A stretch of 33,381 nt of DNA from positions 1 to 33,381 of IMG/VR virus record IMGVR_UViG_3300031857_000758; one strand, 5' to 3'. The first letter of the stretch is position 1; every line of letters begins with the position of its first letter. The notes beneath the pieces were generated by a model, which was not told the DNA's origin, made no database searches, and was given only the letters and a program-made list of their open reading frames with translations. Source of the stretch: a virus. The position numbers and the translations under genes were made by a program. Shown here in pieces: positions 7,681 through 15,253 of the stretch.

Positions 7681-9714
7681 CTACTTGTTTATTTTTATTT
7701 CGCAATAGTCTGTTGTGCAATATGCTTCACCCTGAGCCTCAAGATTATCTACACCATCATAAATTGCAGCAAAATCAATGTGCTTTAACTTGCCAATATA
7801 TGACTCATATTGCTCTTCAGTAATCTGAGTATATGGCTGTTGTGGATATGTGTGATTTCCCATTGGAAGGAATGAGACTGCCTTTAACTGTCCCTCGTAC
7901 ATATGCAGTGCTGGCACAACATGCTTTGACTCTGTTTCCTTGTCAAATGAAAGTGTTACAGAAACACCATTGTCAGACCAATACTTTTGAGCAGTTGCTG
8001 CAAGTGCAATCTTTTCAAATAATGTAACATCCTTTTCAGATCTTGGATGACCTGACTTGATTGGGAAGTATACGACTGATGTGTTTGCTGATACTACGTC
8101 GTCTTCAATTGTGTACCCTGCTGCTTTAAACAGATGCATCATTGGATCTGTGTTTCCAAAACGAACTGCACGAAGGAAGAAGTTTCCTCCAGGTCCCCAG
8201 TGAACTCCAGGAGTTGCACCAGAAAGAATTGAAACTGATCCTGATGGCTTAACTGTTGTTACACGAATTGATTCACGAACACATAGCCATTCTGAATACT
8301 GGTGGTCATAGTGACGAATTTTTTGATATCCTTCGTCCATCCACTCACGAACAATTGGCAAACCCTTTTGATCTGCAAACGATGCAATACCAGTAAGGGA
8401 TGTACCAATACGACGGTTGCGTTGCATGATACCGTTTGTTTGTGGCCAGTGTGTTGGAACAAGTGTTACAGTCTTTCCATAAAGGTATGCAAACTTCAGG
8501 GTACGCAGGAAGTCTTCCTTAGATTCATGACGATTTAAGTGCACCTCTACAAGTGTACATAACTCGTATGACTCTAATGGCTGCTCCGCACAGGGGTTAA
8601 AGCCCATCACACGATAGTCTTTTCCATCTGGCGCATCCTTTAGTCTGCCATAATTACGAGCAACATCAAGCCAAATAAATCCTGGCTCTCCGTTTTCTGT
8701 AATTAAATCTACATAGTCTTCGTACTTTGTTCCTACTTCTGCTGAAATAGAATTATTAGACATCCAAGCCCACCCTGGATTTTCTGGATCAAAGGAGTTA
8801 CGCTCTGGAAATGACTCAGAGTTTTTCAAATTCATAAACACATCGTCTCCAGCACTACCCAAAGCAAGGGTTGCTGAGCGTCTTACGTTACCTGATACCA
8901 CGCAAGTACCTATTAGATTTACAAGGTCTACAATAGCACGAGAGTCTAGGCTTTCTCCAGCCCTGGAGCCTATTACACGGTCTATTTGATGGTGTAACTT
9001 CATAAGGGGTGCAGGACCTGATGCAACGCCTCCAAAGCCCTTTATAGGGGCTCCTAGGGGCCTAATTAGATCATAGTTAAACTTCTGGATGTTTTGGTTT
9101 GGCCTGAGATATGAATTAATCAAAACTCTTACCGATTCCACCCATCCCTCACGAGTATCTGGAATTTCAAACACCTGTTCTGGTTCTGTTGGGGCATAAA
9201 TAGAGAAATTCTTATCTTGTCCTACTGTGTCAAACCCTACACCAATGCCAAGCATCAATGCATCCATAACCCAAGCAAACAAGGCTCCTGGATCATTCTT
9301 ATCAAGGTCTTTTGTAGATACCATTGCACAATTTTGAAGTGCTGCTGAGTTCTTTTTCTCCATAGTCATAGGAGTTCCAAATGCCCACATTCCTCGACCT
9401 GGTGGTGTCCATTTTAATTCAAACATTCTTTGGAATGCTTCTTGTGCAGACTTTTGAGCCTTGTAGTCATTCCAAGGCAAACGGTTTTCTTTAGCATGAT
9501 TCTTTTGAACTGAATACATCCCCTCGATTACACGACGACAAACTTCGTGCCATCTTTCCTTAGTTCCATCTTCCTTCATGCGGGAGTAGGTACGGATAAA
9601 AGTAATTTCTCCAAGTGAATTTTCTGCTGCATCCTTAAACCCAAATGGGCTTTCTTGGCTTTTGTACTTTTCTACGAAGTCCTCTGGAAGTTTAAAACTA
9701 AAAAAATCTGACAT
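7681..9714 (-). CDS. nrdJ: Adenosylcobalamin-dependent ribonucleotide reductase (class II)
   Basis: The protein has 677 residues, close to the monomeric Lactobacillus leichmannii-type enzyme (739). It reduces ribonucleoside triphosphates to deoxyribonucleotides using coenzyme B12. Catalytic residues are visible: NPCAEQPLESYELC carries Asn373, the thiyl-radical Cys375, Glu377 and the partner Cys386. Radical and partner Cys are 11 residues apart, as in the Lactobacillus enzyme (408/419). Cys129 in LQNCAMVST would be the other half of the active-site disulfide. The C-terminal shuttle pair Cys666/Cys671 (YCTTDYC) is present. KPSGSVSILSGATPGVH is the phosphate-binding loop. It has a good ribosome binding site (GAAAGGACG) and its own promoter. 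It supplies dNTPs for phage replication and implies that the host has cobalamin. Confidence 0.95.
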   Translation of the reverse strand: MSDFFSFKLPEDFVEKYKSQESPFGFKDAAENSLGEITFIRTYSRMKEDGTKERWHEVCRRVIEGMYSVQKNHAKENRLPWNDYKAQKSAQEAFQRMFELKWTPPGRGMWAFGTPMTMEKKNSAALQNCAMVSTKDLDKNDPGALFAWVMDALMLGIGVGFDTVGQDKNFSIYAPTEPEQVFEIPDTREGWVESVRVLINSYLRPNQNIQKFNYDLIRPLGAPIKGFGGVASGPAPLMKLHHQIDRVIGSRAGESLDSRAIVDLVNLIGTCVVSGNVRRSATLALGSAGDDVFMNLKNSESFPERNSFDPENPGWAWMSNNSISAEVGTKYEDYVDLITENGEPGFIWLDVARNYGRLKDAPDGKDYRVMGFNPCAEQPLESYELCTLVEVHLNRHESKEDFLRTLKFAYLYGKTVTLVPTHWPQTNGIMQRNRRIGTSLTGIASFADQKGLPIVREWMDEGYQKIRHYDHQYSEWLCVRESIRVTTVKPSGSVSILSGATPGVHWGPGGNFFLRAVRFGNTDPMMHLFKAAGYTIEDDVVSANTSVVYFPIKSGHPRSEKDVTLFEKIALAATAQKYWSDNGVSVTLSFDKETESKHVVPALHMYEGQLKAVSFLPMGNHTYPQQPYTQITEEQYESYIGKLKHIDFAAIYDGVDNLEAQGEAYCTTDYCEIKINK

Positions 9715-9748
9715 TTGTATCGTCCTTTCAAAAACGGAATAAGTGTTA

Positions 9749-9754
9749 AGTATA
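9749..9754 (-). promoter_or_regulatory. Promoter of ribonucleotide reductase gene
   Basis: TGC-TATACT (extended -10) on the minus strand, with a weak TTTACT about 16 bases upstream. The leader would be about 28 bases and carries the GAAAGGACG ribosome binding site, so this is a leadered promoter, unlike many others here. Confidence 0.55.
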
Positions 9755-9798
9755 GCAGTGTTTTGTAAAAAGTAAAACTCTCACCCTAAAGTAATGAT

Positions 9799-10509
9799 TT
9801 ACTTAAATATTTTTTTAACCCAATGCTTCATTCTATAACCGTTTTGAAAAGAAGATCTAACGCCTTTTCTTTGTATTTCAGTTAATAGTGGATTATGGTT
9901 TGGATCAACTGTCATTTCCCAGTCATCTCTTTTAAAAGGAAGTATCTGGATTATTGGAGTTCCTTGCTTAATTACTCCTTCAAAATCTTTTTCTAAAAAG
10001 AAAGATATATGTCCATCTGAAAAAAAATTATCAGTATCAACTATAGCATCCACTGTTTTAATTGGAATATGTGGCTGATGCGCTGGACTAGTGAACAGTG
10101 TGCTATACCCTGGTGGAGTTTTTACCATCCACATAGGATGAATTCTTAGTATATGATTTACATAAAGATTAAGATCTATGGGATAGTGAGATACTTGTTC
10201 TGTTGAGTGATTTGCAATTATGTGACCTTGATGAGATTCAAACTCTCTAGGTATCTGAAAATCAAGTTTTCCATCTTTTGTATTAATATATAGATCTACT
10301 GGCATTCTAAAAATATATCCCATAGACATTGCGTCAAAGAATGGCTGACATTTTTTTACTGTAAGTTTTAAAGTTCCGCCTTCATATTTATCATCAATAA
10401 GTCCTGGTTGTTTTTTATACCATTCTGGAACAAGTTTTTGTCCAGGCTCTGGTAGTGGAAAAATAGATGCAAACTCTGGTAAAGACGACAGAAACTGAAT
10501 ATTATTCAT
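9799..10509 (-). CDS. Unknown 236-residue protein in metabolic block
   Basis: I cannot assign a family with certainty. It is soluble and rich in Pro, His and aromatic residues, with segments such as KLVPEWYKKQPG, DAMSMGYIFRMPVD, MWMVKTPPGYSTLF and QGTPIIQILPFKRDDWEM. The pattern suggests a compact beta-rich domain. It lies between ribonucleotide reductase and sulfotransferase genes. Its promoter is an extended -10 (TGA-TATAAT, 10532-10537) whose leader contains an AAGAAAGG ribosome binding site, so it can be expressed apart from the upstream genes. A metabolic or small-molecule-modifying role is only a guess from context. Confidence 0.6.
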   Translation of the reverse strand: MNNIQFLSSLPEFASIFPLPEPGQKLVPEWYKKQPGLIDDKYEGGTLKLTVKKCQPFFDAMSMGYIFRMPVDLYINTKDGKLDFQIPREFESHQGHIIANHSTEQVSHYPIDLNLYVNHILRIHPMWMVKTPPGYSTLFTSPAHQPHIPIKTVDAIVDTDNFFSDGHISFFLEKDFEGVIKQGTPIIQILPFKRDDWEMTVDPNHNPLLTEIQRKGVRSSFQNGYRMKHWVKKIFK

Positions 10510-10531
10510 TTAGTACCTTTCTTATAAATAC

Positions 10532-10537
10532 ATTATA
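10532..10537 (-). promoter_or_regulatory. Extended -10 promoter
   Basis: TGA-TATAAT on the minus strand, 22 bases before the ATG at 10509. An AAGAAAGG ribosome binding site lies in the leader. It abuts the stop codon of the sulfotransferase gene. Confidence 0.55.
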
Positions 10538-11338
10538 TCACATTGACAAAATTTTAGCATATTCATAAATTTCTTGATCTATACCATTTATTTTTCTTAG
10601 TCTATCAATTTCTTTTTCTGTGAGCATTGAAACACAATCTTTAGTGGTATATTCTATTCCGTCTTGGGTTATGCTACTTGTGTTAATTTTATCCTGTAAA
10701 TACTCAATTTTTACATTATAGTTATCTAAAAACCAATCCTTAATTTTTTGCAAAACTGGATCAATATTGTCAGAAGTTCCAACCATTGACATACTTTTTA
10801 GTCTAGACTTTGCCAAATCTAAATTTGTTAGTTCGTTACTAACGAACCAAGTGTTTGGAAATCCAAGACCAAAGGGCACAATTAATTCGTCTTTAACTGA
10901 CTGAAATTTTTTTTCTGACTCAAACCTTCTGCTATCTGCAGAATTGCACAAAAATCTAGCCTGATAATTTCTTAGTCCAAACATATTTTCATCTTCAAAA
11001 AGATAGAATCTAAGACGACCAAGGTATCCATCAATATCTTTGTATAATTCTTTGTATCTTTCTTCGTACAAGAAATTAAATTGACTAACAGATCTTTCAA
11101 CTGGGTCTCTTAAAACTGTAACTGTATCTATTTCGGGAATAATTTCAATTGGGTAAGTTCCAAAATGCGATCCTATATAAACACAAGATTTTAATTTTTC
11201 CTCTGAAACAAAAGCACCATTATATATAAAATAATCGTTTATGTTGTTTTTTTCTAAAGCAAGCCTTATTGCCTCTGTTATAAACTGACCTGCGGTTTTA
11301 GGTATATGCAAAAAGTATAACTGTTTCATTTTTACCAT
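10538..11338 (-). CDS. Sulfotransferase family protein
   Basis: The protein has 266 residues. Residues 8-20 (YFLHIPKTAGQFI) form the 5'-phosphosulfate-binding loop and residues 72-90 (VTVLRDPVERSVSQFNF) the 3'-phosphate-binding motif of PAPS-dependent sulfotransferases of the carbohydrate (heparan 2-O type) group. It would transfer sulfate from PAPS to a hydroxyl on a glycan or small molecule. The protein has no signal peptide, so it acts in the cytoplasm on a phage or host product. Its start overlaps the upstream gene by 7 bases. Met4 (bases 11329-11327) is an alternative start. Family call is firm; substrate is unknown. Confidence 0.8.
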   Translation of the reverse strand: MVKMKQLYFLHIPKTAGQFITEAIRLALEKNNINDYFIYNGAFVSEEKLKSCVYIGSHFGTYPIEIIPEIDTVTVLRDPVERSVSQFNFLYEERYKELYKDIDGYLGRLRFYLFEDENMFGLRNYQARFLCNSADSRRFESEKKFQSVKDELIVPFGLGFPNTWFVSNELTNLDLAKSRLKSMSMVGTSDNIDPVLQKIKDWFLDNYNVKIEYLQDKINTSSITQDGIEYTTKDCVSMLTEKEIDRLRKINGIDQEIYEYAKILSM

Positions 11339-12048
11339 TTACCAATAGGACAAGAAGAGCCTTCAAGTCTTGTTTTAAGTTTCATAAAACATCCGCACTT
11401 GGTGCAAGTTGTTGTTGCCTTGATTAACTCTGGGCATGCCTGGCATATTGACATTCTTGTTTTTGCTGTTTCTGTATCTACCTTTTTTTGTCCTGGATTT
11501 AGCATATGCCATGGTCTTGCATCTCCGAGATTACTCTTCCATTTTGACCAACTGCTTGTCCCGTCTTTAAAAACCTGAGTATTATCTGCTTTAACAAATG
11601 CATCGTTTATTAATCTATCCCCTACTTCAATATCTTTATATTCTGTTACATCTATAGCCTTCGCTCCAGTTTTAAATGCATTTTTCCACATAAGTTCTTG
11701 TTCTGTTCCTTTTGGAAAAACCATAGCAAAAAATAATCTATTATTTGATATAAATCCATATCTTGAAAATTGAGATGTATCTAGTGCTGGCAATGCTGAT
11801 CTATTCATAGATGTTCCATCATATGCCAATACTTTTTCTTCTGGATTATAAGAAAATGTAGATCCCGTCCAAATATCTCCACGCATAGCAAGTGGATAAT
11901 ATTCTAGATCTATGCCTATTGGGTTATTATTAAACCCTTCTTTATATCCAGCAGCAATAGAGTCTTCTACTGCAATTGCATGGAAAATATAAAATACTTC
12001 ATTTTCAACAAGGAAAGCATATGAACTTTCATTATACTCAACTTCCAT
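11332..12048 (-). CDS. Unknown protein with C-terminal CPIGKW zinc ribbon
   Basis: The protein has 238 residues. Residues 1-190 are not recognised; they look like a soluble mixed alpha/beta domain with many aromatic residues. Residues 199-238 are a Cys-rich module: Cys202-x2-Cys205, then Cys215-x2-Cys218-x-Cys220 and Cys233 in the final CPIGKW. This is very likely a metal-binding ribbon. The same module makes up most of a separate 66-residue protein at 24990-25190. A ribosome binding site (GAAAGAGG) precedes the start, and an extended -10 (TGA-TATACT, 12078-12083) lies further upstream. It is coupled to the sulfotransferase gene by overlap. Confidence 0.65.
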   Translation of the reverse strand: MEVEYNESSYAFLVENEVFYIFHAIAVEDSIAAGYKEGFNNNPIGIDLEYYPLAMRGDIWTGSTFSYNPEEKVLAYDGTSMNRSALPALDTSQFSRYGFISNNRLFFAMVFPKGTEQELMWKNAFKTGAKAIDVTEYKDIEVGDRLINDAFVKADNTQVFKDGTSSWSKWKSNLGDARPWHMLNPGQKKVDTETAKTRMSICQACPELIKATTTCTKCGCFMKLKTRLEGSSCPIGKW

Positions 12049-12077
12049 TGACTAGCCTCTTTCTATTTTATACTTAT

Positions 12078-12083
12078 AGTATA
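12078..12083 (-). promoter_or_regulatory. Extended -10 promoter of sulfotransferase operon
   Basis: TGA-TATACT on the minus strand, 29 bases before the ATG at 12048. The leader holds GAAAGAGG as ribosome binding site. Confidence 0.5.
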
Positions 12084-12090
12084 TCAGAAA

Positions 12091-13044
12091 TTAGCAAGCC
12101 CAAATACTTCCTTGGCAGATACAGTATGGGTATGGCTTAGAGCCACGACAACCGCCTGCTGGGGTAAAAGCATATGGTGTAAAAGCATATGGTGTAAATG
12201 AATATGCTGGTGTAAACGCATATGGTGTAAACGAAAACGGAACAAACGAATATGGCGTAAACGTATATGGTGTAAATGCAAAAGGCGTAAACGCATATGG
12301 TGTAAATGCATATGGTGTAAATGCAAAAGGCGTAAACGAATATGGCGTAAACGCATATGGTGTAAATGCAAAAGGCGTAAACGAATATGGTGTAAACGTA
12401 TATGGCGTAAATGCAAACGGGGTAAATGCAAACGGGGTGAATGAGAATGTAGTTACTGATCCTGAGTTTGCAGATGTAAGTGAGTTTCCATTAGCATTGG
12501 TTGCATAAACATTGTATGTCTGTGCAGTTCCCTGCTCCTGTGCAACAACTACTGAAGTAGATGCTGTTGTTCCAGACTTGCCATCAGAAGAAGACCATGT
12601 GTATCCAGAGATAGCCTTGCCACCTGTTGCAGGTGCTGTCCAAGAAACTGTATCTGATGCTAAGTTAGCATTAGTTGACGCTGTTGGCGCTCCTGGAGTT
12701 GCTGGTACAGTTGTTACAGTTACCGCTGCTGATGCTGCGGATGCTTGTGATGTTCCTGCAGCGTTTGTTGCTGTTACTGTAAATGTTGGTGTAGCAGCAG
12801 AAGCAATTCCAGTTACAGTCAATGGAGACGATGCTCCAGTTGCTGTTTGGCCAGTGCTTGCTGTTACTGTGTAGGATGTAGCAGCAGGAGAAAGCGCAGG
12901 TAAAGTAAATGAAACAGTCACTGCTCCATTGTTAAATGCTCGTCCAGTTCCAACATCTGTTGCGGTAACTTCTGTTGGGGCTAGAGGCTCCAAAAAGTCA
13001 TTAGACGCTTGGGATTTCTTACCTATCTTTTTACCTGCTGCCAT
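12091..13044 (-). CDS. Fibronectin III protein with FTP pentapeptide array and Cys tail
   Basis: The protein has 317 residues. After a short basic N-terminus come two fibronectin type III-like domains (about 20-112 and 113-198, with APTEVTATDVG, VTVSFTLP, TVSWTAPATGGKAISGYTW). Residues 201-296 are about 19 units of a five-residue repeat [SAT]FTP[YF], with one FVP variant. The last 21 residues are a four-Cys motif ending KPYPYCICQGSIWAC. A related array and tail occur in the protein at 19191-20222. No signal peptide is seen. It is probably a virion surface or tail fibre component that holds on to the host envelope. The start has a good ribosome binding site (TTAGGAGAT). Confidence 0.7.
   Translation of the reverse strand: MAAGKKIGKKSQASNDFLEPLAPTEVTATDVGTGRAFNNGAVTVSFTLPALSPAATSYTVTASTGQTATGASSPLTVTGIASAATPTFTVTATNAAGTSQASAASAAVTVTTVPATPGAPTASTNANLASDTVSWTAPATGGKAISGYTWSSSDGKSGTTASTSVVVAQEQGTAQTYNVYATNANGNSLTSANSGSVTTFSFTPFAFTPFAFTPYTFTPYSFTPFAFTPYAFTPYSFTPFAFTPYAFTPYAFTPFAFTPYTFTPYSFVPFSFTPYAFTPAYSFTPYAFTPYAFTPAGGCRGSKPYPYCICQGSIWAC
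12158..12447 (-). repeat. 15-bp tandem repeat encoding FTP pentapeptides
   Basis: About 19 imperfect copies of a 15-base unit (plus-strand form close to GGTGTAAATGCATAT). All are in frame and encode [SAT]FTP[YF]. Codons for Phe-Thr-Pro are nearly constant, while the two flanking codons alternate between Ala, Ser, Thr and Tyr, Phe. This looks like expansion by slippage or recombination with selection to keep frame. Confidence 0.9.
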
Positions 13045-13076
13045 TTGTATCTCCTAATTTCTTATTGAATTTTGTA

Positions 13077-14705
13077 TTACGCTGTCAAGTCGCCGAAGAC
13101 AACCCAAGTGTTTTCTGCTCTCTTGAAAAGAGTTGCAGATGACCACTGAGTTCTCAACTTGAGACCTGGTGTTGCATTAACTGTAACTCCTGCTGCTCCA
13201 GCAATTGTTACCTGTCCTGCGCCTGTTTGAAGAATATCCAAAGATGTTCCTACTGGGTAAGCAACTGTAGCATTGGTTGGGATTGTAAGAGTTAGTGCTG
13301 ATGCTGAACCCATTTCAATTAGATCATCTCTTTCAGTTAGTGATGAAAGTGTGTATGATGCTGTCTTCTGTGAAATTGGTGTTAAAGAATCTACCTTTAA
13401 TCCAAGATTTGTTGTTACTGATGCTGCAAAGTTAGCGTCATCTCCAAGTGCTGCAGCAAGTTCATCAAGTGTATTGAGTGCTTCTGGTGCTCCTGTTAGA
13501 AGTGCATTTACTTGAGATGTTGCATCTGCAATTGCTTCAGACTTTGCTGTTGCGATTGCCGATGTAGTTGCTGTTGATACTGGCTTATCAGCATCTGAAG
13601 TATTATCAACATTTCCAAGTCCTACATCTGCTTTTACAAGCCCTGAAGGAGAAGTAATTGTCTTATTTGTAAGAGTTTGAGTACCTGCCAATGTTACAAG
13701 ATTTGCTGTGTCAGCAATACCGTGCACATCTGTTGTAACTGCAGTGTGATTTGTAACTGCTGTGCTAATTGCTGAATTTGTTGCTGTGGTTGTTGCAAGA
13801 GCCGATGTATCTGCAATTCCATGAACATCTGTTGTATCTGAGTTGTGGTCAGTAATGTTTGTAAGATATGCTAGGTTTGCTGTGTTAGAAATTCCGTGAA
13901 TTGATGTTGTGTCGTCTGCGTGTCCAGAAAGATCTGCAGAGTATACAAGGTTTGCTGTGTTAGAAATTCCGTGAATATCTGTTGTATCTGAGTTGTGAGT
14001 TGTTACAGCGCCATCTGCGTAATTTTTTGTTGCAAGTGCTGTTGTGTCTTGAATTCCATGAACATCTGTTGTATCTGAGTTGTGAAGTGAAACTGAACCT
14101 GAAACATCTGTTAGCAATGCTAGGTTTGCAGTATTTACAATTCCGTGTACATCTGTTGTGTCTGAGTTGTGGGTTGAAACTGCTGTATCTACTTTTGTCT
14201 GTGCTCCAGATGTTGTTTCAAGGTTTGCTGTGTTTGCAATTCCATGAACCTCTAATGTGTCTGAGTGATGTGTTGAAACTGCTGTATCAGCATAGTTCTT
14301 TGTAGCAAGGTCTGCTGTATTTGAAATTCCGTGAACATTTGATGATGCTTCTCTATGCTCAGTATTAAGTTCTACTACATCTCCAATTTCTCTTAGAGTG
14401 TTAATACTTGAGTCTGCTCCGTCAACCAGTTTGGCCAAAAAGCCTAATGGAATTTCACCGTCGGCATCAAGTGGTGCGACACCATTAGGTGCTGATCTGG
14501 CTGTTAACAAAATATAATCATCTAGAGAGCCACCAAGGTCTTCTAGATTCTTGAAGTAAGATAGGTCTCCCCAAGGATTGACACCATCGCCGATTTTGAA
14601 CTGGTTGGTGTCTGTCTCAAATCCAATTTCTCCTGCTGCTAAAACTGGGTCTGCGTCAGTCCATTGCTGTGCAGTTCCTCTGCGCTGTTGCATTCTTGTT
14701 GCCAT
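13077..14705 (-). CDS. Tail fibre with Mtd-like N-domain and VHGI repeats
   Basis: The protein has 542 residues. Residues 1-60 (MQQRRGTAQQWTDADPVLAAGEIGFETDTNQFKIGDG) match the small N-terminal domain common in phage fibres and named after the Bordetella phage tropism determinant. Residues 100-330 hold eight copies of an H-x-S-D-T-x-x-[VI]-H-G-I motif with NTANLA spacers, a trimeric shaft with regularly spaced His pairs. A TLDELAAALGDD module and a C-terminal domain (from about 445, ending NTWVVFGDLTA) follow. The same tip is found in the protein at 20233. A ribosome binding site (AAGGAGAAG) is present. A host-binding fibre is very likely. Confidence 0.8.
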   Translation of the reverse strand: MATRMQQRRGTAQQWTDADPVLAAGEIGFETDTNQFKIGDGVNPWGDLSYFKNLEDLGGSLDDYILLTARSAPNGVAPLDADGEIPLGFLAKLVDGADSSINTLREIGDVVELNTEHREASSNVHGISNTADLATKNYADTAVSTHHSDTLEVHGIANTANLETTSGAQTKVDTAVSTHNSDTTDVHGIVNTANLALLTDVSGSVSLHNSDTTDVHGIQDTTALATKNYADGAVTTHNSDTTDIHGISNTANLVYSADLSGHADDTTSIHGISNTANLAYLTNITDHNSDTTDVHGIADTSALATTTATNSAISTAVTNHTAVTTDVHGIADTANLVTLAGTQTLTNKTITSPSGLVKADVGLGNVDNTSDADKPVSTATTSAIATAKSEAIADATSQVNALLTGAPEALNTLDELAAALGDDANFAASVTTNLGLKVDSLTPISQKTASYTLSSLTERDDLIEMGSASALTLTIPTNATVAYPVGTSLDILQTGAGQVTIAGAAGVTVNATPGLKLRTQWSSATLFKRAENTWVVFGDLTA

Positions 14706-14745
14706 TTTATCTTCTCCTTATGGGTTCTGCCCATTTACTTATCTT

Positions 14746-14751
14746 ATTATA
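14746..14751 (-). promoter_or_regulatory. Extended -10 promoter of fibre gene
   Basis: TGT-TATAAT on the minus strand, about 40 bases before the start at 14705. The leader can form a five-base-pair hairpin (ATGGG/CCCAT) just before the AAGGAG ribosome binding site. Confidence 0.45.
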
Positions 14752-14761
14752 ACATCAATTT

Positions 14762-15214
14762 TTAATTGAAGTTATCTGTTGCGCTACCGCCATCAAATAC
14801 AACTGTCCACTCTGTTGTAGAGGGGCCACCTGCATCCAAACCTACACCCAATGGGCTATTGAATGATCCACCTTCATAGAACTGGGATACTATGAAACCA
14901 GTTCCATCAATTGCGGTATCGTGAATATGCTGTGGTAAATTATTTGTATCATCAATAGTTGCTTGGGTATACCAGGCTCCATTATAATAAAAATTAATTC
15001 TGTTTGTTGTGGTATCTAACCACTGTTTTCCATTAGTTGGTGAAGAGGGAGCAGTTGATGATACAGCCATTCCTGCTAGAGAATCTACATATCCCTTAGT
15101 AGCAACATGTGTAGCCTCTGTTGGGCTTGCTACTGTTAAGGTCCCTCCAAAACTACCAGATCCTGCGACCTGTAGTCCATTCTTGACCTTAAAGTCTTTA
15201 TCGACTGTTGCCAT
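14762..15214 (-). CDS. Short tail-fibre-like protein
   Basis: The protein has 150 residues. The N-terminus MATVDKDFKVKNGLQVAG is nearly the same as that of the next fibre (MATVNKDFKIKQGLIVEG), so both likely attach to the same partner. FGGTLTVASPTEATHVATKGYVDSLAG is a typical phage fibre segment, and WLDTTTNRINFYYNGAWY is a common fibre beta motif. The C-terminus is Gly-rich. Strong AAGGAG ribosome binding site. Probably a fibre or fibre-attachment subunit. Confidence 0.6.
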   Translation of the reverse strand: MATVDKDFKVKNGLQVAGSGSFGGTLTVASPTEATHVATKGYVDSLAGMAVSSTAPSSPTNGKQWLDTTTNRINFYYNGAWYTQATIDDTNNLPQHIHDTAIDGTGFIVSQFYEGGSFNSPLGVGLDAGGPSTTEWTVVFDGGSATDNFN

Positions 15215-15253
15215 TTACTACTCCTTCTTCCAACTATTTTTATTTTTTAATGC

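Noticed and set aside
12158-12447. Short regular repeats that could be taken for a CRISPR array
   Set aside because: The 15-base unit has no spacers, stays in frame through a gene and encodes the FTP pentapeptides.
12512-12874. 120-residue plus-strand ORF opposite the fibronectin III gene
   Set aside because: Ala/Val-rich shadow of the Gly/Ala/Thr-rich minus-strand gene, without start signals.
13077-14705. Possible diversity-generating retroelement because of the Mtd-like N-domain
   Set aside because: No reverse transcriptase, template repeat or C-type lectin variable region is seen in the window; the N-domain is common in ordinary fibres.
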